Assembly: GCF_014641495.1 (NCBI RefSeq)
Contig: NZ_BMHV01000021.1
Location: forward strand, 1 to 57,135
Direction: 5' to 3'
Length of the DNA stretch: 57,135 nucleotides
Source of the DNA: Terasakiella brassicae
GTDB lineage: Bacteria > Pseudomonadota > Alphaproteobacteria > Rhodospirillales > Terasakiellaceae
Both the position numbers and the translations under genes were made by a program. This document shows, one piece after another, positions 43,660-54,967 of the stretch; positions within the stretch are counted from its first letter, which is position 1; each line of letters begins with the position of its first letter. Under the pieces are notes generated by a model. It saw only the letters and a list, made by a program, of their open reading frames with translations, was not told the origin of the DNA and searched no databases.

Positions 43660-44157
43660 ATGCAAAAGGTCAAACTTGACCGAATCGACAAACGTATTCT
43701 TGCAGACCTGCAAGAAGATGGTCGCATGACGAACGTTGAACTGGCTCGCCGTGCTGGCATATCGGCTCCGCCCTGCTTACGCCGTGTGCGCGCTTTGGAA
43801 GAAGCCGGTTTTGTGCGGGGCTACCATGCCGACCTCGCCCCTGCCGCACTGGGCTTTAACGTCACCGTCTTCGCTCACGTCGGCTTGAACAGTCAGGCCG
43901 AGGTCGATCTGAAGGCGTTTGAAGACCTCGTTCAACAATGGCCTGAGGTTCGCGAATGTCATATGTTGGCGGGTGAAACCGACTTCTTGCTCAAAATTGT
44001 CGAGAAAGACTGGGATTCGTACCAGCACTTCCTGACAAAACATCTCACGGCGGCCCCGAATGTCGCCCATGTGAAATCCGCGATGACCATTCGCAGTGCC
44101 AAAAACATTCCCGGCGTCCCGATCAAGGTTGACGGGCCGGAACCGGACGAAGAATAG
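43660..44157 (+). CDS. lrp: Lrp/AsnC-family regulator
   Basis: 165 aa from MQKVKLDRIDKRIL at 43660 (TGGAG upstream). The HTH (DLQEDGRMTNVELARRAGISAPPCLRRVRALEEAGFVRGYHA) and RAM ligand domain (PEVRECHMLAGETDFLLKIVEKD) match Lrp-type proteins that sense amino acids. The usual targets are amino acid metabolism genes. It ends at a bidirectional terminator shared with greA. Confidence 0.88.
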   Translation: MQKVKLDRIDKRILADLQEDGRMTNVELARRAGISAPPCLRRVRALEEAGFVRGYHADLAPAALGFNVTVFAHVGLNSQAEVDLKAFEDLVQQWPEVRECHMLAGETDFLLKIVEKDWDSYQHFLTKHLTAAPNVAHVKSAMTIRSAKNIPGVPIKVDGPEPDEE

Positions 44158-44169
44158 ACCCCAAAACAA

Positions 44170-44195
44170 AAAGGGCCGCCCGAAGGTGGCCCTTT
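44170..44195. terminator. Bidirectional terminator between lrp and greA
   Basis: AAAGGGCCGCC and GGTGGCCCTTT pair around CGAA. On the minus strand it is followed by TTTTGTTTT, on the plus strand by a weaker CGTCTTTGGG. Confidence 0.8.
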
Positions 44196-44216
44196 CGTCT
44201 TTGGGAAAGTCTGTCG

Positions 44217-44690
44217 TTATTTATAGTCGACTTCGATAATTTCGTACGATTTCATCCCCCCCGGGGTACGAACTTCAACACTGTCGCCCAGTGATTTTCC
44301 AATCAAACCACGCGCCAGCGGTGAACTGACGGAGATTTTACCTTTCTCCAAATCAGCTTCATGCTGACCAACAATTTGATACGTGGTTTCTTCATCGGTT
44401 TCTTCATCCGCAACCATCACCGTTGCACCAAAACGGACCACATCACCAGATAATTGGCTGGTATCAATGACTTCAGCAACGCTGATCACGGCTTCCAATT
44501 CTTTAATCCGGCCTTCGATAAAGCCCTGTTTTTCACGTGCGGCGTGATATTCGGCATTTTCCGAAAGATCACCATGTTCACGCGCTTCAGCAATCGCGGC
44601 AATAACAGCCGGGCGTTCAACTGATTTCAGGTTTTTCAATTCTATTTCAAGCTGAGCGTATCCCTCAGCTGTCATGGGTATCCGGTCCAT
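44217..44690 (-). CDS. greA: Transcription elongation factor GreA
   Basis: 157 aa. It rescues backtracked RNA polymerase by stimulating RNA cleavage. N-terminal coiled coil with [57 protein letters not shown] (the tip acids in GDLSENAEY), C-terminal FKBP-like domain with [18 protein letters not shown]. It lies 85 bp downstream of carB on the same strand, behind a terminator. Confidence 0.96.
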   Translation of the reverse strand: MDRIPMTAEGYAQLEIELKNLKSVERPAVIAAIAEAREHGDLSENAEYHAAREKQGFIEGRIKELEAVISVAEVIDTSQLSGDVVRFGATVMVADEETDEETTYQIVGQHEADLEKGKISVSSPLARGLIGKSLGDSVEVRTPGGMKSYEIIEVDYK

Positions 44691-44725
44691 TGTCTTTTCC
44701 CAAAAACAAACAACAAAAATACGAC

Positions 44726-44749
44726 ACGCCCCCAGTCCACTGGAGGCGT
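44726..44749 (-). terminator. carB terminator
   Basis: On the minus strand ACGCCTCCAGT and ACTGGGGGCGT form a stem with a GG turn, followed by GTCGTATTTTTG. Confidence 0.7.
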
Positions 44750-44775
44750 GGCGTTAAAGTCTCATCCTTCCAAAA

Positions 44776-47700
44776 TTAGAAGGAATTGTCAAAATACGAC
44801 TGAAGTGATCTGACTTCAAGTACTTCTGCACGCAAAGCATCAATCGCTTCACTTGCCGCATAAGCGCCCGCCATTGTCGTATAGTACGGAATGCCTTGCG
44901 TTAAAGTCTCGCGACGAATGGAATAACTGTCCTCAATCGCCTGAATACCCTCGGTCGTATTGATCACCAACTGGATTTCGTCATTCTTGATGGCGTCCAC
45001 ACAATGGGGGCGACCTTCGATCACTTTGTTGACCTGCTTTGTCGAAATCCCTTTGCTTTCCAAGAACTTGGATGTTCCCTCGGTGGCCAGAATGCTAAAG
45101 CCCATATCCACAAGTTTTTGCGCAATCGGGGCGATCTTTTCTTTGTCACGTTCTTTCACAGAAATAAAGGCGCAGCCTTCTGTCGGCAGATGCGACCCGG
45201 CCCCCATTTGTGATTTCAAAAAGGCGGTCGGGAAATCTTTATCCAGCCCCATGACCTCGCCTGTGGATTTCATTTCCGGGCCTAACAGGACGTCAACACC
45301 GGGGAATCGGGCAAACGGGAAAACCGCTTCCTTCACCGCGACATGATCCAGTTTCGGCATTTGGCCTTCCAGACCAAAGTCTGATAATTTCTCACCCGCC
45401 ATGACACGCGCGCCGATTTTTGCCACCGCAACCCCTGTTGCCTTGGCAACAAACGGCACCGTTCGGGACGCGCGCGGGTTTACCTCGATGATGTAGATAA
45501 CATCTTCTTTGACCGCGAATTGCACGTTCATCAAACCAATGACTTTCAAGGCCTTGGCCAGCGCAACCGCCTGATCTTTCAACTCGCCAATGATTTTATC
45601 GCTCAAGGAATAAGGCGGCAAGGAACAAGCAGAGTCACCGGAGTGAATACCTGCTTCTTCAATATGTTGCATAATCCCGGCGATATAAACATTGCCGTCA
45701 CAATCCCCGATCGCATCCACATCGACTTCAATCGCATCTTGCAAGAAGCTGTCCAGCAAAACCGGGCTATCCCCGGATACTTTCACCGCATCTTTCATAT
45801 AGCGTTTCAAACGATCCATAGAATGAACGATTTCCATCGCCCGTCCGCCCAAAACATAAGATGGACGAATAACCAGCGGGAACCCGATACTTTCGGCAAC
45901 TTTCAGGGCTTCCTCTTCAGAACGGGCCAAGCCGTTTGACGGTTGTTTCAGCCCCAGCTCTGCCAATAATTGTTGGAAACGTTCACGGTCTTCTGCCAGA
46001 TCGATGGCATCCACACTTGTTCCCAAAATCGGAATATCGGCCTTTTCCAGCGCATTCGCCAACTTCAAAGGCGTTTGTCCACCATACTGAACGATAACCC
46101 CTTTAACCGTGCCATTGCCTTGCTCAACACGGATCAGCTCAATCACATCTTCTTCTGTCAGCGGTTCAAAATACAAACGATCGGATGTATCGTAATCGGT
46201 GGAAACCGTTTCCGGGTTACAGTTGACCATGATGGTCTCGTAACCCGCCTCTTTCAACGCATAGGATGCATGAACGCAGCAGTAATCAAATTCAATCCCC
46301 TGCCCGATCCGGTTCGGACCGCCACCAAGGATAATGACTTTTTCACGGTTTGACGGATCAGATTCACATTCCGGGACGCTTACCCCATCGCCTTCATAGG
46401 CTGAATACATATAAGAGGTCTTGGACGGGAATTCCGCCGCACAAGTATCCACCCGTTTATAAGTCGGGTGGATGTTTAAGACGTGACGGCGATAGCTCAC
46501 GACTTTGATGTCGCGTCCGGTCAATTCAGAAATCCGTTTATCGGAGAAGCCCATCTTTTTATAACGCTGTAAATCATCCGCTGAACGCGGCAGACCTTTC
46601 AAGGAAAGCTCTTCTTCCGCCTTGATCAGGCCTTCGATTTGGCGCAGGAACCACGGTTCATACTTACACGCCGCTTGAATTTCTTCCATGCTCAACCCAT
46701 GACGGAAGGCTTGCGCAATCACCAGCAAACGGTCAGAACGCGGCTTTTGCAATTCACGGATCACGGCCATTTTACCGTCCGGCCCATCGGCTCCTTCGAT
46801 TTCCACTTCGTTCAAACCGGTTAAGCCGGTTTCCATAGAACGCAGGCCCTTTTGCAAGGATTCCTGGAAGGTTCGACCGATTGACATGGCCTCACCTACT
46901 GATTTCATCGCTGTCGACAAGCTATCATCGGTGCCCGGGAATTTTTCAAATGTGAAACGCGGGATTTTAGTGACAACGTAATCGATACTCGGTTCGAACG
47001 AGGCCGGTGTGCAGCCTGTAATGTCGTTATCCAGTTCATCCAGCGTATAGCCCACCGCCAGCTTGGCAGCAATTTTGGCAATCGGGAAACCGGTTGCCTT
47101 GGATGCCAGCGCAGACGAACGCGACACACGCGGGTTCATTTCAATAACGATCATACGACCGTCTTTCGGGTTCACGGTAAACTGAACGTTTGATCCCCCG
47201 GTATCCACACCGATTTCACGCAGAACCGCCAGCGAGGCATTCCGCATGATTTGATATTCTTTATCCGTCAAGGTCATCGCCGGAGCAACCGTGATGGAAT
47301 CGCCTGTATGAACGCCCATCGGATCGACGTTTTCGATGGAACAGATAATAATGCAGTTGTCGTTCTTGTCGCGAACAACTTCCATTTCATATTCTTTCCA
47401 ACCCAAAAGCGATTCTTCCACCAACACTTCAGATGTCGGCGAGGCCGCCAGACCGCTGGCAACAATTTGTTCGAACTCTTCTTTGTTATAAGCCACACCG
47501 CCGCCGGTACCGCCCAGTGTGAAAGACGGGCGAATAATGACCGGCAGACCGATATCCTTCAGGGCCTCATTGGCTTCTGCGCGTGTGTGGCACACAAATG
47601 AGCGGGCATTTTCCAGACCGATTTTTTCCATTGCCGCGCGGAAACGTTCGCGGTTTTCCGCCTTGTCAATGGCATCCGCCGTTGCACCGATCATCTCGAT

Positions 47701-48036
47701 CCCCAGGCGTTCCAGTGTCCCGTTGTCATAAAGGGCAAGGGCCGTATTCAGGGCCGTCTGTCCACCCATCGTCGGTAACAGGGCATCCGGTTTTTCTTTT
47801 TCAAGGATCTTGGCAACCACATCCGGGGTAATCGGTTCAATGTAGGTTGCGTCCGCCATGCTCGGGTCCGTCATAATGGTTGCCGGGTTGGAGTTCACCA
47901 AAATCACCCGATAGCCTTCCTCACGCAACGCTTTACAGGCTTGTGCACCTGAATAGTCAAATTCACAAGCTTGCCCGATCACAATGGGACCGGCACCAAT
48001 AATCATAATCGATTTAATATCTGTACGTTTTGGCAT
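44776..48036 (-). CDS. carB: Carbamoyl-phosphate synthase large subunit
   Basis: 1086 aa, full length. It makes carbamoyl phosphate from ammonia (passed from CarA), bicarbonate and 2 ATP, for arginine and pyrimidines. Two tandem ATP-grasp synthetase halves: the first opens with [29 protein letters not shown], the second with [28 protein letters not shown] (about 555). Both have the ENPR-like [23 protein letters not shown] and [23 protein letters not shown]. The C-terminal MGS-like regulatory domain begins near 940. carA lies upstream on the same strand, with a small extra gene between. Confidence 0.97.
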   Translation of the reverse strand: MPKRTDIKSIMIIGAGPIVIGQACEFDYSGAQACKALREEGYRVILVNSNPATIMTDPSMADATYIEPITPDVVAKILEKEKPDALLPTMGGQTALNTALALYDNGTLERLGIEMIGATADAIDKAENRERFRAAMEKIGLENARSFVCHTRAEANEALKDIGLPVIIRPSFTLGGTGGGVAYNKEEFEQIVASGLAASPTSEVLVEESLLGWKEYEMEVVRDKNDNCIIICSIENVDPMGVHTGDSITVAPAMTLTDKEYQIMRNASLAVLREIGVDTGGSNVQFTVNPKDGRMIVIEMNPRVSRSSALASKATGFPIAKIAAKLAVGYTLDELDNDITGCTPASFEPSIDYVVTKIPRFTFEKFPGTDDSLSTAMKSVGEAMSIGRTFQESLQKGLRSMETGLTGLNEVEIEGADGPDGKMAVIRELQKPRSDRLLVIAQAFRHGLSMEEIQAACKYEPWFLRQIEGLIKAEEELSLKGLPRSADDLQRYKKMGFSDKRISELTGRDIKVVSYRRHVLNIHPTYKRVDTCAAEFPSKTSYMYSAYEGDGVSVPECESDPSNREKVIILGGGPNRIGQGIEFDYCCVHASYALKEAGYETIMVNCNPETVSTDYDTSDRLYFEPLTEEDVIELIRVEQGNGTVKGVIVQYGGQTPLKLANALEKADIPILGTSVDAIDLAEDRERFQQLLAELGLKQPSNGLARSEEEALKVAESIGFPLVIRPSYVLGGRAMEIVHSMDRLKRYMKDAVKVSGDSPVLLDSFLQDAIEVDVDAIGDCDGNVYIAGIMQHIEEAGIHSGDSACSLPPYSLSDKIIGELKDQAVALAKALKVIGLMNVQFAVKEDVIYIIEVNPRASRTVPFVAKATGVAVAKIGARVMAGEKLSDFGLEGQMPKLDHVAVKEAVFPFARFPGVDVLLGPEMKSTGEVMGLDKDFPTAFLKSQMGAGSHLPTEGCAFISVKERDKEKIAPIAQKLVDMGFSILATEGTSKFLESKGISTKQVNKVIEGRPHCVDAIKNDEIQLVINTTEGIQAIEDSYSIRRETLTQGIPYYTTMAGAYAASEAIDALRAEVLEVRSLQSYFDNSF

Positions 48037-48119
48037 GACTAACCTTATCGTCTTTCATGTTGAGGTTTACACCCCGGTTAATTCGTCATTTCTGCCTGCA
48101 CAAAAATGACGCCTATTAC

Positions 48120-48392
48120 TTAACGGCTCAAATACCCGGCCAGATCCAGCCCGTGCAAGGTTATGGAGGCCATGAACGGAGGCGTTGGGGCAACGTGGAG
48201 TTCATGATCTTCCAAAATAACCGCACCGGCATCGCAGAGTTCTTCGAGCCAGTCGGCAAGCTCGCTCACATTGGAAAAGCTTACCAAAAATTCATCGCAA
48301 ATTTCTTCCACATTTCGAAACACCCCACCCGGCAACTGGTCATCCTGTGCCAGTGCGTCAAGCAGTTTGGTTGCGAAAGGTGAAAGAGACAT
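48120..48392 (-). CDS. Small hypothetical protein between carA and carB
   Basis: 90 aa, acidic and helical (FATKLLDALAQDDQLPGGVFRNVEEICDEFLVSFSNVSELADWLEELCDAGAVILE) with a beta-type end (HELHVAPTPPFMASITLHGLDLAGYL). The ATG is 4 nt after the carA stop, so it should be translated in the car operon. The carB start is 83 nt further on. No family is recognised. Bacteria generally have carA and carB adjacent, so a third reading frame here is unusual. Confidence 0.65.
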   Translation of the reverse strand: MSLSPFATKLLDALAQDDQLPGGVFRNVEEICDEFLVSFSNVSELADWLEELCDAGAVILEDHELHVAPTPPFMASITLHGLDLAGYLSR

Positions 48393-48396
48393 GGAA

Positions 48397-49587
48397 TTAT
48401 TTCGCCTTACCCATCATTTCGACAAAACGGTCGAATAAATAGTGGCTATCCTGCGGCCCCGGCGAAGCTTCGGGGTGGTGCTGCACGGAAAAGACCGGCT
48501 TATCATCCAACGCAATCCCTTCGATCGTTTTATCAAACAGGGAACGATGGGTGACACGCACGTTTTTCGGCAAGGTTTCCTCGTCCACCACAAAGCCGTG
48601 GTTCTGTGAGGTGATTTCCACCTTGCCAGTTTCCAGATCTTTTACCGGATGGTTGCCACCGCGATGGCCCAAATGCATTTTATACGTCTTTGCACCAAGG
48701 GCAAGACAAGTCATCTGGTGCCCCAGACAAATGCCAAACAAAGGCTTGCCACTGTCCATCACCTTCTGGATCATCGGGACAGCATATTCACCTGTCGCGG
48801 CCGGGTCGCCCGGACCATTGGACAAAAACACCCCATCCGGGTTGTATGCGAGAATATCCTCACCGGATGTATTGCCCGGAACCACCGTCACCCGGCACCC
48901 TGCGGCTGTCAGACAACGCAAAATGTTGCGTTTAGCACCGAAATCAACGGCGACAACATGGAATTTCGGATCAGCCTGTTTGCCGTATCCTTCGCCCAGT
49001 TTCCAGACGCTTTCATCCCATTCATAAGGCGCAGCACACATGACATCTTTCGCCAAATCCATCCCTTCCAGACCGGGGAAGGAATTGGACATGGTGTTCA
49101 ACGCATCCAGATCAATGTCCTGTCCGGCAGGTAAGTGAATAATCGTCCCGCCCGGTGCGCCGTTATCGCGGATATGACGTGTCAAACGGCGGGTATCCAC
49201 CCCGCTGATGCCAACCAGATTGGAGGCTTTCATCCAGGCATCAAAATGTTCGGCTGCGCGGAAGTTGGCCGGTTCCGTAATATCGGCCCGCAAAATACAG
49301 CCGCGTGCTGCCGGTTTGGCTGTTTCAATATCTTCGGCATTCGTGCCCACATTCCCGATATGCGGGAAGGTGAACGTGATGATCTGCCCGGCATAAGACG
49401 GATCGGTCATAATTTCCTGATAGCCGGTGATGGAGGTGTTAAAGCAAACTTCGCCGATGGCGACACCTTCCACACCAACACCTTTCCCCCAGAAAACGGT
49501 TCCATCTGTCAATACCAGCGCGGCATTGGCATTCTGGGGACGGGCTTTAGGCGGCATAGGCGCAACGGGCGCTTGTGTCTGCGACAT
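48397..49587 (-). CDS. carA: Carbamoyl-phosphate synthase small subunit
   Basis: 396 aa. It hydrolyses glutamine and passes ammonia to CarB. N-terminal CPSase_sm domain ([58 protein letters not shown]), C-terminal class I glutaminase with the catalytic Cys in [16 protein letters not shown] and His/Glu in [11 protein letters not shown]. Preceded by an unstructured tail ([14 protein letters not shown]). Operon: carA, 90-aa gene, carB. The divergent gap 49588-49824 holds the promoters. Confidence 0.97.
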   Translation of the reverse strand: MSQTQAPVAPMPPKARPQNANAALVLTDGTVFWGKGVGVEGVAIGEVCFNTSITGYQEIMTDPSYAGQIITFTFPHIGNVGTNAEDIETAKPAARGCILRADITEPANFRAAEHFDAWMKASNLVGISGVDTRRLTRHIRDNGAPGGTIIHLPAGQDIDLDALNTMSNSFPGLEGMDLAKDVMCAAPYEWDESVWKLGEGYGKQADPKFHVVAVDFGAKRNILRCLTAAGCRVTVVPGNTSGEDILAYNPDGVFLSNGPGDPAATGEYAVPMIQKVMDSGKPLFGICLGHQMTCLALGAKTYKMHLGHRGGNHPVKDLETGKVEITSQNHGFVVDEETLPKNVRVTHRSLFDKTIEGIALDDKPVFSVQHHPEASPGPQDSHYLFDRFVEMMGKAK

Positions 49588-49824
49588 ATCGACGTGTCCT
49601 TCATCTACAAAGAGCTATTTAAATCGAGTCTTGCCCAAATGGCTGTGCATCAGCGCATAGGCAAATTGGCGCGTTGATAAAGAAATCTTACACTGGCGTC
49701 AAGGGGAAGTCTAAAATAAAATTTATTGTTATTTTTCAATGACTTATAAAAAAGTAATTTATTGCTTTTTCCTACAAATTGCGATAAGTTTCTTGCTTTC
49801 CTGAAAACAAGAGATATCAAGGTC

Positions 49825-50280
49825 ATGCTTCGCGAGCAGATTAAATCCGCCTTAAAAGAGGCGATGATAGCTAAAAACACGCATAAAGTTTCCACCCTGC
49901 GCCTTATTATGGCCGCCCTGAAGGACCGCGACATTGCGGCCCGGACTCAGGACAAGCCGGACGGGATCGGTGAAGACGAAATTCTCGCCATGTTGCAATC
50001 CATGATCAAGCAACGTCGTGACAGTATCACCATGTACGAAAACGGTGGTCGTCTCGAATTGGCAGAACAAGAGGCGGCAGAAATCACCATTATCGAAGGC
50101 TTCCTTCCCAAGCAATTGAACGAAGAAGAAATCGCTAAAGTGGTTGACGAAATCATTACCGAATTGGGGGCAACCACCTTAAAAGACATGGGTGCCACCA
50201 TGAAAGCCTTGCGTGATCGCTATGCTGGCCAAATGGATTTTGGTAAAGCCAGTGCAATTATTAAAGAGCGCCTCGCCTAA
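49825..50280 (+). CDS. yqeY: GatB/YqeY domain protein
   Basis: 151 aa from MLREQIKSALKEAMIAKN at 49825 (TCAAGG upstream). Family features: AMIAKNTHKVSTLRLIMAALKDRDIAAR, LAMLQSMIKQRRDSITMYENGGR and EGFLPKQLNEEEI, then MGATMKALRDRYAGQMDFGKASAIIKERL. Homologous to the tail domain of GatB that contacts tRNA. Often encoded next to dnaG and rpoD, as here. The exact role is unknown. Confidence 0.9.
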   Translation: MLREQIKSALKEAMIAKNTHKVSTLRLIMAALKDRDIAARTQDKPDGIGEDEILAMLQSMIKQRRDSITMYENGGRLELAEQEAAEITIIEGFLPKQLNEEEIAKVVDEIITELGATTLKDMGATMKALRDRYAGQMDFGKASAIIKERLA

Positions 50281-50297
50281 ACAACGTGCATTTTGAA

Positions 50298-50328
50298 AAC
50301 GGCCCCTTTTCAAATATAAGGGGTCGTT
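50298..50328 (+). terminator. Hairpin after yqeY
   Basis: AACGGCCCCTT and AAGGGGTCGTT pair with one mismatch around a 9-nt loop. The T-run is short (GTTCTATG), so it is perhaps an attenuator before dnaG. Confidence 0.55.
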
Positions 50329-50384
50329 CTATGTGAAAAGTAAATGACCTTTCGCATATTAAAAAGGACGGACAATAGAATAAG

Positions 50385-52283
50385 ATGGCCATCCCCCCCG
50401 GATTTCTTGACGAACTAAGAAACCGCATCTCCGTTTCCGAGATTGTCGGCAAACGGGTCAAGCTTATCAAAAAAGGGCGCGAACATTCCGGGCTCTGTCC
50501 GTTCCATAACGAAAAGTCACCTTCCTTCACCGTCAATGACGACAAAGGGTTTTACCACTGCTTTGGCTGTGGTGCCCACGGGAGTGCTCTCGACTTTCTA
50601 ATGAATACCGAAGGGTTAAACTTCCCCGAGGCCGTCGAACGGCTGGCGGTTCAAGCCGGCATGGAAGTACCGCAAGACACGCCCGAACAGCGCGAACGGG
50701 TAGAACGGCGCAACACCCTTTATGACGTGATGGAAGCCGCTTGTGCCTATTATGAAAAAATGCTCCGTATGCCGGAAGGGCGCATCGGCCTTTCCTATTT
50801 CCGGGAACGCGGGCTCAGCGAAGAAACCATCAAACATTTTCGACTCGGCTATTCACCAAACATCCCCGGCGGATTAAAAGCCGCCCTGACACGCCAAGGC
50901 ATCGAAGAAAGCTTGATGATTGAAGCTGGCCTGCTTATTCAACCCGACGATCCAAATCGAAAAGCCTATGAACGCTTTCGTGAACGTGTCATGTTCCCCA
51001 TTACAGACCGACGCGGCAAGGTCATTGCCTTTGGCGGACGTATTCTGGGCGATGGTAAACCAAAATATTTAAACTCCCCCGATACCCCACTGTTTCACAA
51101 AGGGACCATTCTTTACGGCTTGGCTCAGGCCCGCGAAGAAGCCTACAAAAAAAACAAAATCATTGTGACCGAAGGCTATATGGATGTTATTGCGCTGGCA
51201 CAGGGCGGCTTTCCCAATGCAGTTGCCCCCTTGGGCACAGCCTTAACCGAAGACCAAATCCAGCTTTTGTGGAAAATGAGCAAAACCCCACTGCTTTGCT
51301 TCGATGGCGATGCGGCGGGACAACGGGCCGCCTTGCGCGGTGCCGAACGCGCCCTGCCCCATTTAAAAGCAGGATACTCCTTACATTTTGTCCATCTTCC
51401 TGCGGGTGAAGACCCCGATAGCCTGATCCAGAACGAAGGCCGCGCCGCCATGCAAAGCGTCCTGGACAGCGCCATTCCCTTATCTGAACTTTTGTGGCGC
51501 ACCTGTGTAGAAGGCATAAATCTGGAAACGGCGGAAGATCGTGCGGTTCTAGATGATAATTTAAAAAAACATGCCTTCCAAATTCAGGACGAATCGGTAC
51601 GGAACCATTTTATTTCGGCTCTAAAAGACCGGATGTGGAAAGAAATTCGCGCTAAAAAAGACACAAACTCTTTCCAAAAACGCCGCGACTGGAAAAATAT
51701 TGAAAAAAATCACCACACGCATTTGGAAGCAAAAAGCAGCTTAAATACAAAAATAGACGCACAAAAATGGCGGGAGTCCTTGCTTATTGCCGCCGTTATT
51801 CTTCATCCACACGTTATGGACGAGGTTGGCGAACGTTTAGGGCTGTTGATTTTCCAAAGCGATTCGCTTGACAAACTTCGTCAGGAAGTTTTAAAGACCG
51901 TCGATGGGGATTTAGGCCTTGATTCACCCTCGCTTCAAAGTCTCCTCAGAAAAAATGGGTTTTCAGAACCGCTTGATGATCTGCTTGGCAAATTTCACGC
52001 CCCGAATGGCGGGAGATTTATTGGGCACGAGACTTTTTTGCATCCTGATCGCCCCATTGAAGATGTCCTTCGCGGATGGGAAGACGCCTACCGGCTATAT
52101 ATGCAGGAACGCGACCTGGCTGCGGAGTTCAAAGAACTGAAACGTCGCCTAAAGGAAGAAATGAGCCCACAGGTTCTAAGTCAATTTCAGGCTTTGCAAA
52201 AACTGATGGGTAAGGTTGATACCGACGAAACCGAGGCACAAAACGGTTCTTACAAGCTAAATGAAGAAGATTTGTTTGATTAA
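50385..52283 (+). CDS. dnaG: DNA primase
   Basis: 632 aa. It makes RNA primers at the replication fork. The N-terminal CHC2 zinc ribbon is SGLCPFHNEKSPSFTVNDDKGFYHCFGCGAHGSALDF (about 37-70). The DNA-binding and TOPRIM catalytic parts follow, with VTEGYMDVIALAQGG (about 265), CFDGDAAGQRAALR (about 306) and DPDS. The C-terminal 200 residues are the DnaB-interaction region. It lies upstream of rpoD on the same strand, the macromolecular-synthesis arrangement. Confidence 0.96.
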   Translation: MAIPPGFLDELRNRISVSEIVGKRVKLIKKGREHSGLCPFHNEKSPSFTVNDDKGFYHCFGCGAHGSALDFLMNTEGLNFPEAVERLAVQAGMEVPQDTPEQRERVERRNTLYDVMEAACAYYEKMLRMPEGRIGLSYFRERGLSEETIKHFRLGYSPNIPGGLKAALTRQGIEESLMIEAGLLIQPDDPNRKAYERFRERVMFPITDRRGKVIAFGGRILGDGKPKYLNSPDTPLFHKGTILYGLAQAREEAYKKNKIIVTEGYMDVIALAQGGFPNAVAPLGTALTEDQIQLLWKMSKTPLLCFDGDAAGQRAALRGAERALPHLKAGYSLHFVHLPAGEDPDSLIQNEGRAAMQSVLDSAIPLSELLWRTCVEGINLETAEDRAVLDDNLKKHAFQIQDESVRNHFISALKDRMWKEIRAKKDTNSFQKRRDWKNIEKNHHTHLEAKSSLNTKIDAQKWRESLLIAAVILHPHVMDEVGERLGLLIFQSDSLDKLRQEVLKTVDGDLGLDSPSLQSLLRKNGFSEPLDDLLGKFHAPNGGRFIGHETFLHPDRPIEDVLRGWEDAYRLYMQERDLAAEFKELKRRLKEEMSPQVLSQFQALQKLMGKVDTDETEAQNGSYKLNEEDLFD

Positions 52284-52390
52284 CGCTCTTTACATATTTG
52301 TCGCGCATCTTACCTAAGGAGTCTCCACTTCTTATTTATTTATAAGAGAGCGTTGGATTTTAAAATTTATTGAGTTTCACGGGGAATCGC

Positions 52391-54460
52391 ATGTCTGCGA
52401 AAGCTGCAAATACTACCGAAGCAAAAACCAAACAAGAAGAAGGCGGTGACGGCCCACTTCTTGATTCCCTCGGCGCTGCCGTTAAAAAAATGCTCGCCAA
52501 AGGCAAAGAGCGCGGCTTCATCACTTATGACGAGTTGAATACCGCCCTGCCACCGGACAAGATGTCCTCTGAGCAAATTGAAGATACCATGTCCGCCTTG
52601 TCTGAAATGGGGATCAATGTCGTCGATAACGAAGAAGTCGACGAAGATGCGCCAGCAGAAGAAGAGGACGAAAAATCCGGCAATATCGACGAAAACGACA
52701 CGGGGCGCACAGATGACCCGGTTCGTATGTATCTGCGCGAAATGGGCAGCGTCGAACTTTTGTCACGCGAAGGTGAAATTTCCATCGCCAAGCGGATCGA
52801 AGCTGGCCGTGAAATGATGATCGGCGGCATTTGCGAAAGCCCGATCACAATCCGTTCCATCATCGAATGGCACGATGCGCTGATTAACGGTGACATTCTC
52901 CTGCGCGATATTATTGATCTGGAAACCACATATGGCGGCGGCCCGAACACCGAAGATGTCGCCGCAGCCGAAGATGTGGATGCAGAAGTTGCCGACACCG
53001 ACAGCCTGACAGCCGATATCGACAACAGTGACGATACGGACGATGATGACGAGGCCGAAATCGAAGCGCCAGAAGGTGTCGATGCCGGCCCCGATGACGA
53101 CGATCTTTCCGACGAGGAAGACGACGAAAACGGCGAAGAGAGTGAAGGCGACGATGACGAGGCCAATGGCGACGAAAATGGCGATGAAAACAACGTCTCC
53201 CTCGCCGCTATGGAAGAACAAATCCTGCCGCAAGTTGTCGAAACATTCGAAAAAATCGCCAAAACCTATGACAAGATGCACAAGGCACAGGAACAACGCC
53301 TCACGGCTTTAGGCAAAGGCGAGAAAGTCTCTTCCACAATCGAACGCCGTATTGAAAAACTGCGCCATGAACTCGTGGAATTGATGGAAGGCGTTCACCT
53401 GAACAACAGCCGTATCGAAGAGCTTATGGATCACCTTTACGGTCTCAATAAGGCGTTGATGAACTGCGAAGGCCGACTGTTACGTCTGGCAACCGGCTGT
53501 CGTGTCTCACGTGCCGATTTCCTCAAACAACATTACGGTCACGAACTTGACCCCAACTGGCTGGAACGCGTTTCTGAACTGCCTGCAAAAGGCTGGCAAC
53601 GTTTCGCAGAACGTCACGAAGAAGAAATCGTACAACTGCGTGAGCGCATCACCGAAGTTGCCGGTGAAGTCGGTCTGCCGATTCAGGAATACCGCCGTAT
53701 TGTTTCCACCGTCCAAAAGGGCGAACGCGAAGCCAATCGTGCAAAAAAAGAAATGATCGAAGCCAACTTGCGACTGGTTATTTCCATTGCTAAAAAATAC
53801 ACCAACCGGGGCTTGCAATTCCTTGATCTTATTCAGGAAGGCAACATTGGTCTTATGAAAGCCGTTGATAAATTTGAATATCGTCGCGGCTATAAATTCT
53901 CGACCTATGCCACATGGTGGATCCGTCAGGCGATTACCCGTTCTATCGCCGATCAGGCCCGTACAATCCGTATTCCGGTTCACATGATCGAAACCATCAA
54001 CAAACTGGTGCGCACGTCACGCCAAATGTTGCATGAAATCGGTCGCGAACCCACACCGGAAGAACTGGCTGAAAAGCTGTCCATGCCGCAGGAAAAAGTT
54101 CGCAAGGTCCTGAAAATTGCCAAAGAGCCGATCTCTCTTGAAACCCCCATCGGGGACGAGGAAGATAGCCATCTGGGTGATTTCATCGAAGATAAAAATG
54201 CCGTTCAACCGCTGGATGCCGCTATTCAGTCCAACCTGCGCAACACCACAACACGTGTCTTGTCCTCTCTGACACCACGTGAAGAACGCGTCCTGCGTAT
54301 GCGTTTCGGCATCGGGATGAATACGGATCATACATTGGAAGAAGTCGGCCAACAGTTCTCCGTTACACGAGAACGTATCCGACAAATTGAAGCCAAAGCC
54401 CTGCGTAAGCTGAAGCACCCAAGCCGCTCACGCAAACTGCGCAGCTTCCTAGATTATTAA
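52391..54460 (+). CDS. rpoD: RNA polymerase primary sigma factor RpoD
   Basis: 689 aa from [13 protein letters not shown] at 52391 (GGGGA upstream). Region 1.1 lies at about 20-90, 1.2 at [32 protein letters not shown], then a large acidic non-conserved insert (about 175-275, with long Asp/Glu runs). Region 2 is [76 protein letters not shown] (intact -10 and melting helices), and region 4.2 is [26 protein letters not shown]. The house-keeping sigma factor. It ends at a strong terminator. Confidence 0.97.
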   Translation: MSAKAANTTEAKTKQEEGGDGPLLDSLGAAVKKMLAKGKERGFITYDELNTALPPDKMSSEQIEDTMSALSEMGINVVDNEEVDEDAPAEEEDEKSGNIDENDTGRTDDPVRMYLREMGSVELLSREGEISIAKRIEAGREMMIGGICESPITIRSIIEWHDALINGDILLRDIIDLETTYGGGPNTEDVAAAEDVDAEVADTDSLTADIDNSDDTDDDDEAEIEAPEGVDAGPDDDDLSDEEDDENGEESEGDDDEANGDENGDENNVSLAAMEEQILPQVVETFEKIAKTYDKMHKAQEQRLTALGKGEKVSSTIERRIEKLRHELVELMEGVHLNNSRIEELMDHLYGLNKALMNCEGRLLRLATGCRVSRADFLKQHYGHELDPNWLERVSELPAKGWQRFAERHEEEIVQLRERITEVAGEVGLPIQEYRRIVSTVQKGEREANRAKKEMIEANLRLVISIAKKYTNRGLQFLDLIQEGNIGLMKAVDKFEYRRGYKFSTYATWWIRQAITRSIADQARTIRIPVHMIETINKLVRTSRQMLHEIGREPTPEELAEKLSMPQEKVRKVLKIAKEPISLETPIGDEEDSHLGDFIEDKNAVQPLDAAIQSNLRNTTTRVLSSLTPREERVLRMRFGIGMNTDHTLEEVGQQFSVTRERIRQIEAKALRKLKHPSRSRKLRSFLDY

Positions 54461-54490
54461 ACAAAGAAAATCGTCTTTCTAAGACTTGAC

Positions 54491-54521
54491 GTGGCGTGAG
54501 TTTCCTTTAAATTCACGCCAC
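54491..54521 (+). terminator. rpoD terminator
   Basis: GTGGCGTGA and TCACGCCAC pair around a 13-nt loop, followed by TTGTCTTT, 31 nt past the rpoD stop. Confidence 0.8.
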
Positions 54522-54534
54522 TTGTCTTTGGTAA

Positions 54535-54611
54535 GGGGCAGTAGCTCAGTTGGTTAGAGCCGACCGCTCATAACGGTCTGGTCGGGGGTTCAAGTCCCTC
54601 CTGCCCTACCA
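54535..54611 (+). tRNA. tRNA with CAU anticodon (Met elongator or lysidine-Ile)
   Basis: 77 nt. The acceptor arm GGGGCAG pairs with CTGCCCT, the CCA end is encoded, and the D arm is GCTC..GAGC. The anticodon stem GACCG/CGGTC encloses CTCATAA, so the anticodon is CAT. The T arm is GGGGGTTCAAGTCCCTC. By eye it cannot be decided between elongator tRNA-Met and tRNA-Ile2. Its 3' 17 bases are the attachment core of the downstream integrase. Confidence 0.9.
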
Positions 54612-54967
54612 AACCTCTTTTATATAGTGGTTTCAATAGCTTACAACCTCCTGAACCATAACGGTTCTGGGGTTGTTTTGCTATGTGCACATGGCATTGG
54701 TGCTGTCGGTGGTAGGCCAGAGTGTGACACAAAAGTGTGTCACATCAGGTGCCGATTATGAGCCGGGTAGCGGGTCTATATCGGCGTGGAAACGTCTGGC
54801 AATACCGTGTCCGGGTGCCGATGGATATACGGTTAATTTTGAACCGTGAATTCATCAGACGGTCTTTAAAAACAGCGGATTACGGTGAAGCATTACGTCG
54901 GGTAAGAACGGTGTCATATGACATTGCAATGATGTTTGATGATGTTCGTCGTAATGGTGATGGGGTC
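54595..54967 (+). repeat. 373-bp repeat, left copy: tRNA 3' end, att, int 5' end
   Basis: Starts in the T arm of the tRNA (tccctcctgccctacca) and runs through the int promoter into codon 70 of the integrase. It is repeated in inverted orientation at 56256-56628 with one difference (ttttatatag versus ttttatttag). Confidence 0.95.
54723..54744. promoter_or_regulatory. Operator-like palindrome before int
   Basis: TGTGACAC and GTGTCACA are separated by six bases just upstream of the integrase ATG at 54758. The dyad is a likely binding site for a repressor or excisionase. It covers a GTG that would otherwise be an alternative start, so ATG 54758 is preferred. Confidence 0.55.

Noticed and set aside
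52525-53262. 245-aa Ser-rich open frame on the minus strand
   Set aside because: Antisense shadow of the acidic Asp/Glu insert of rpoD.
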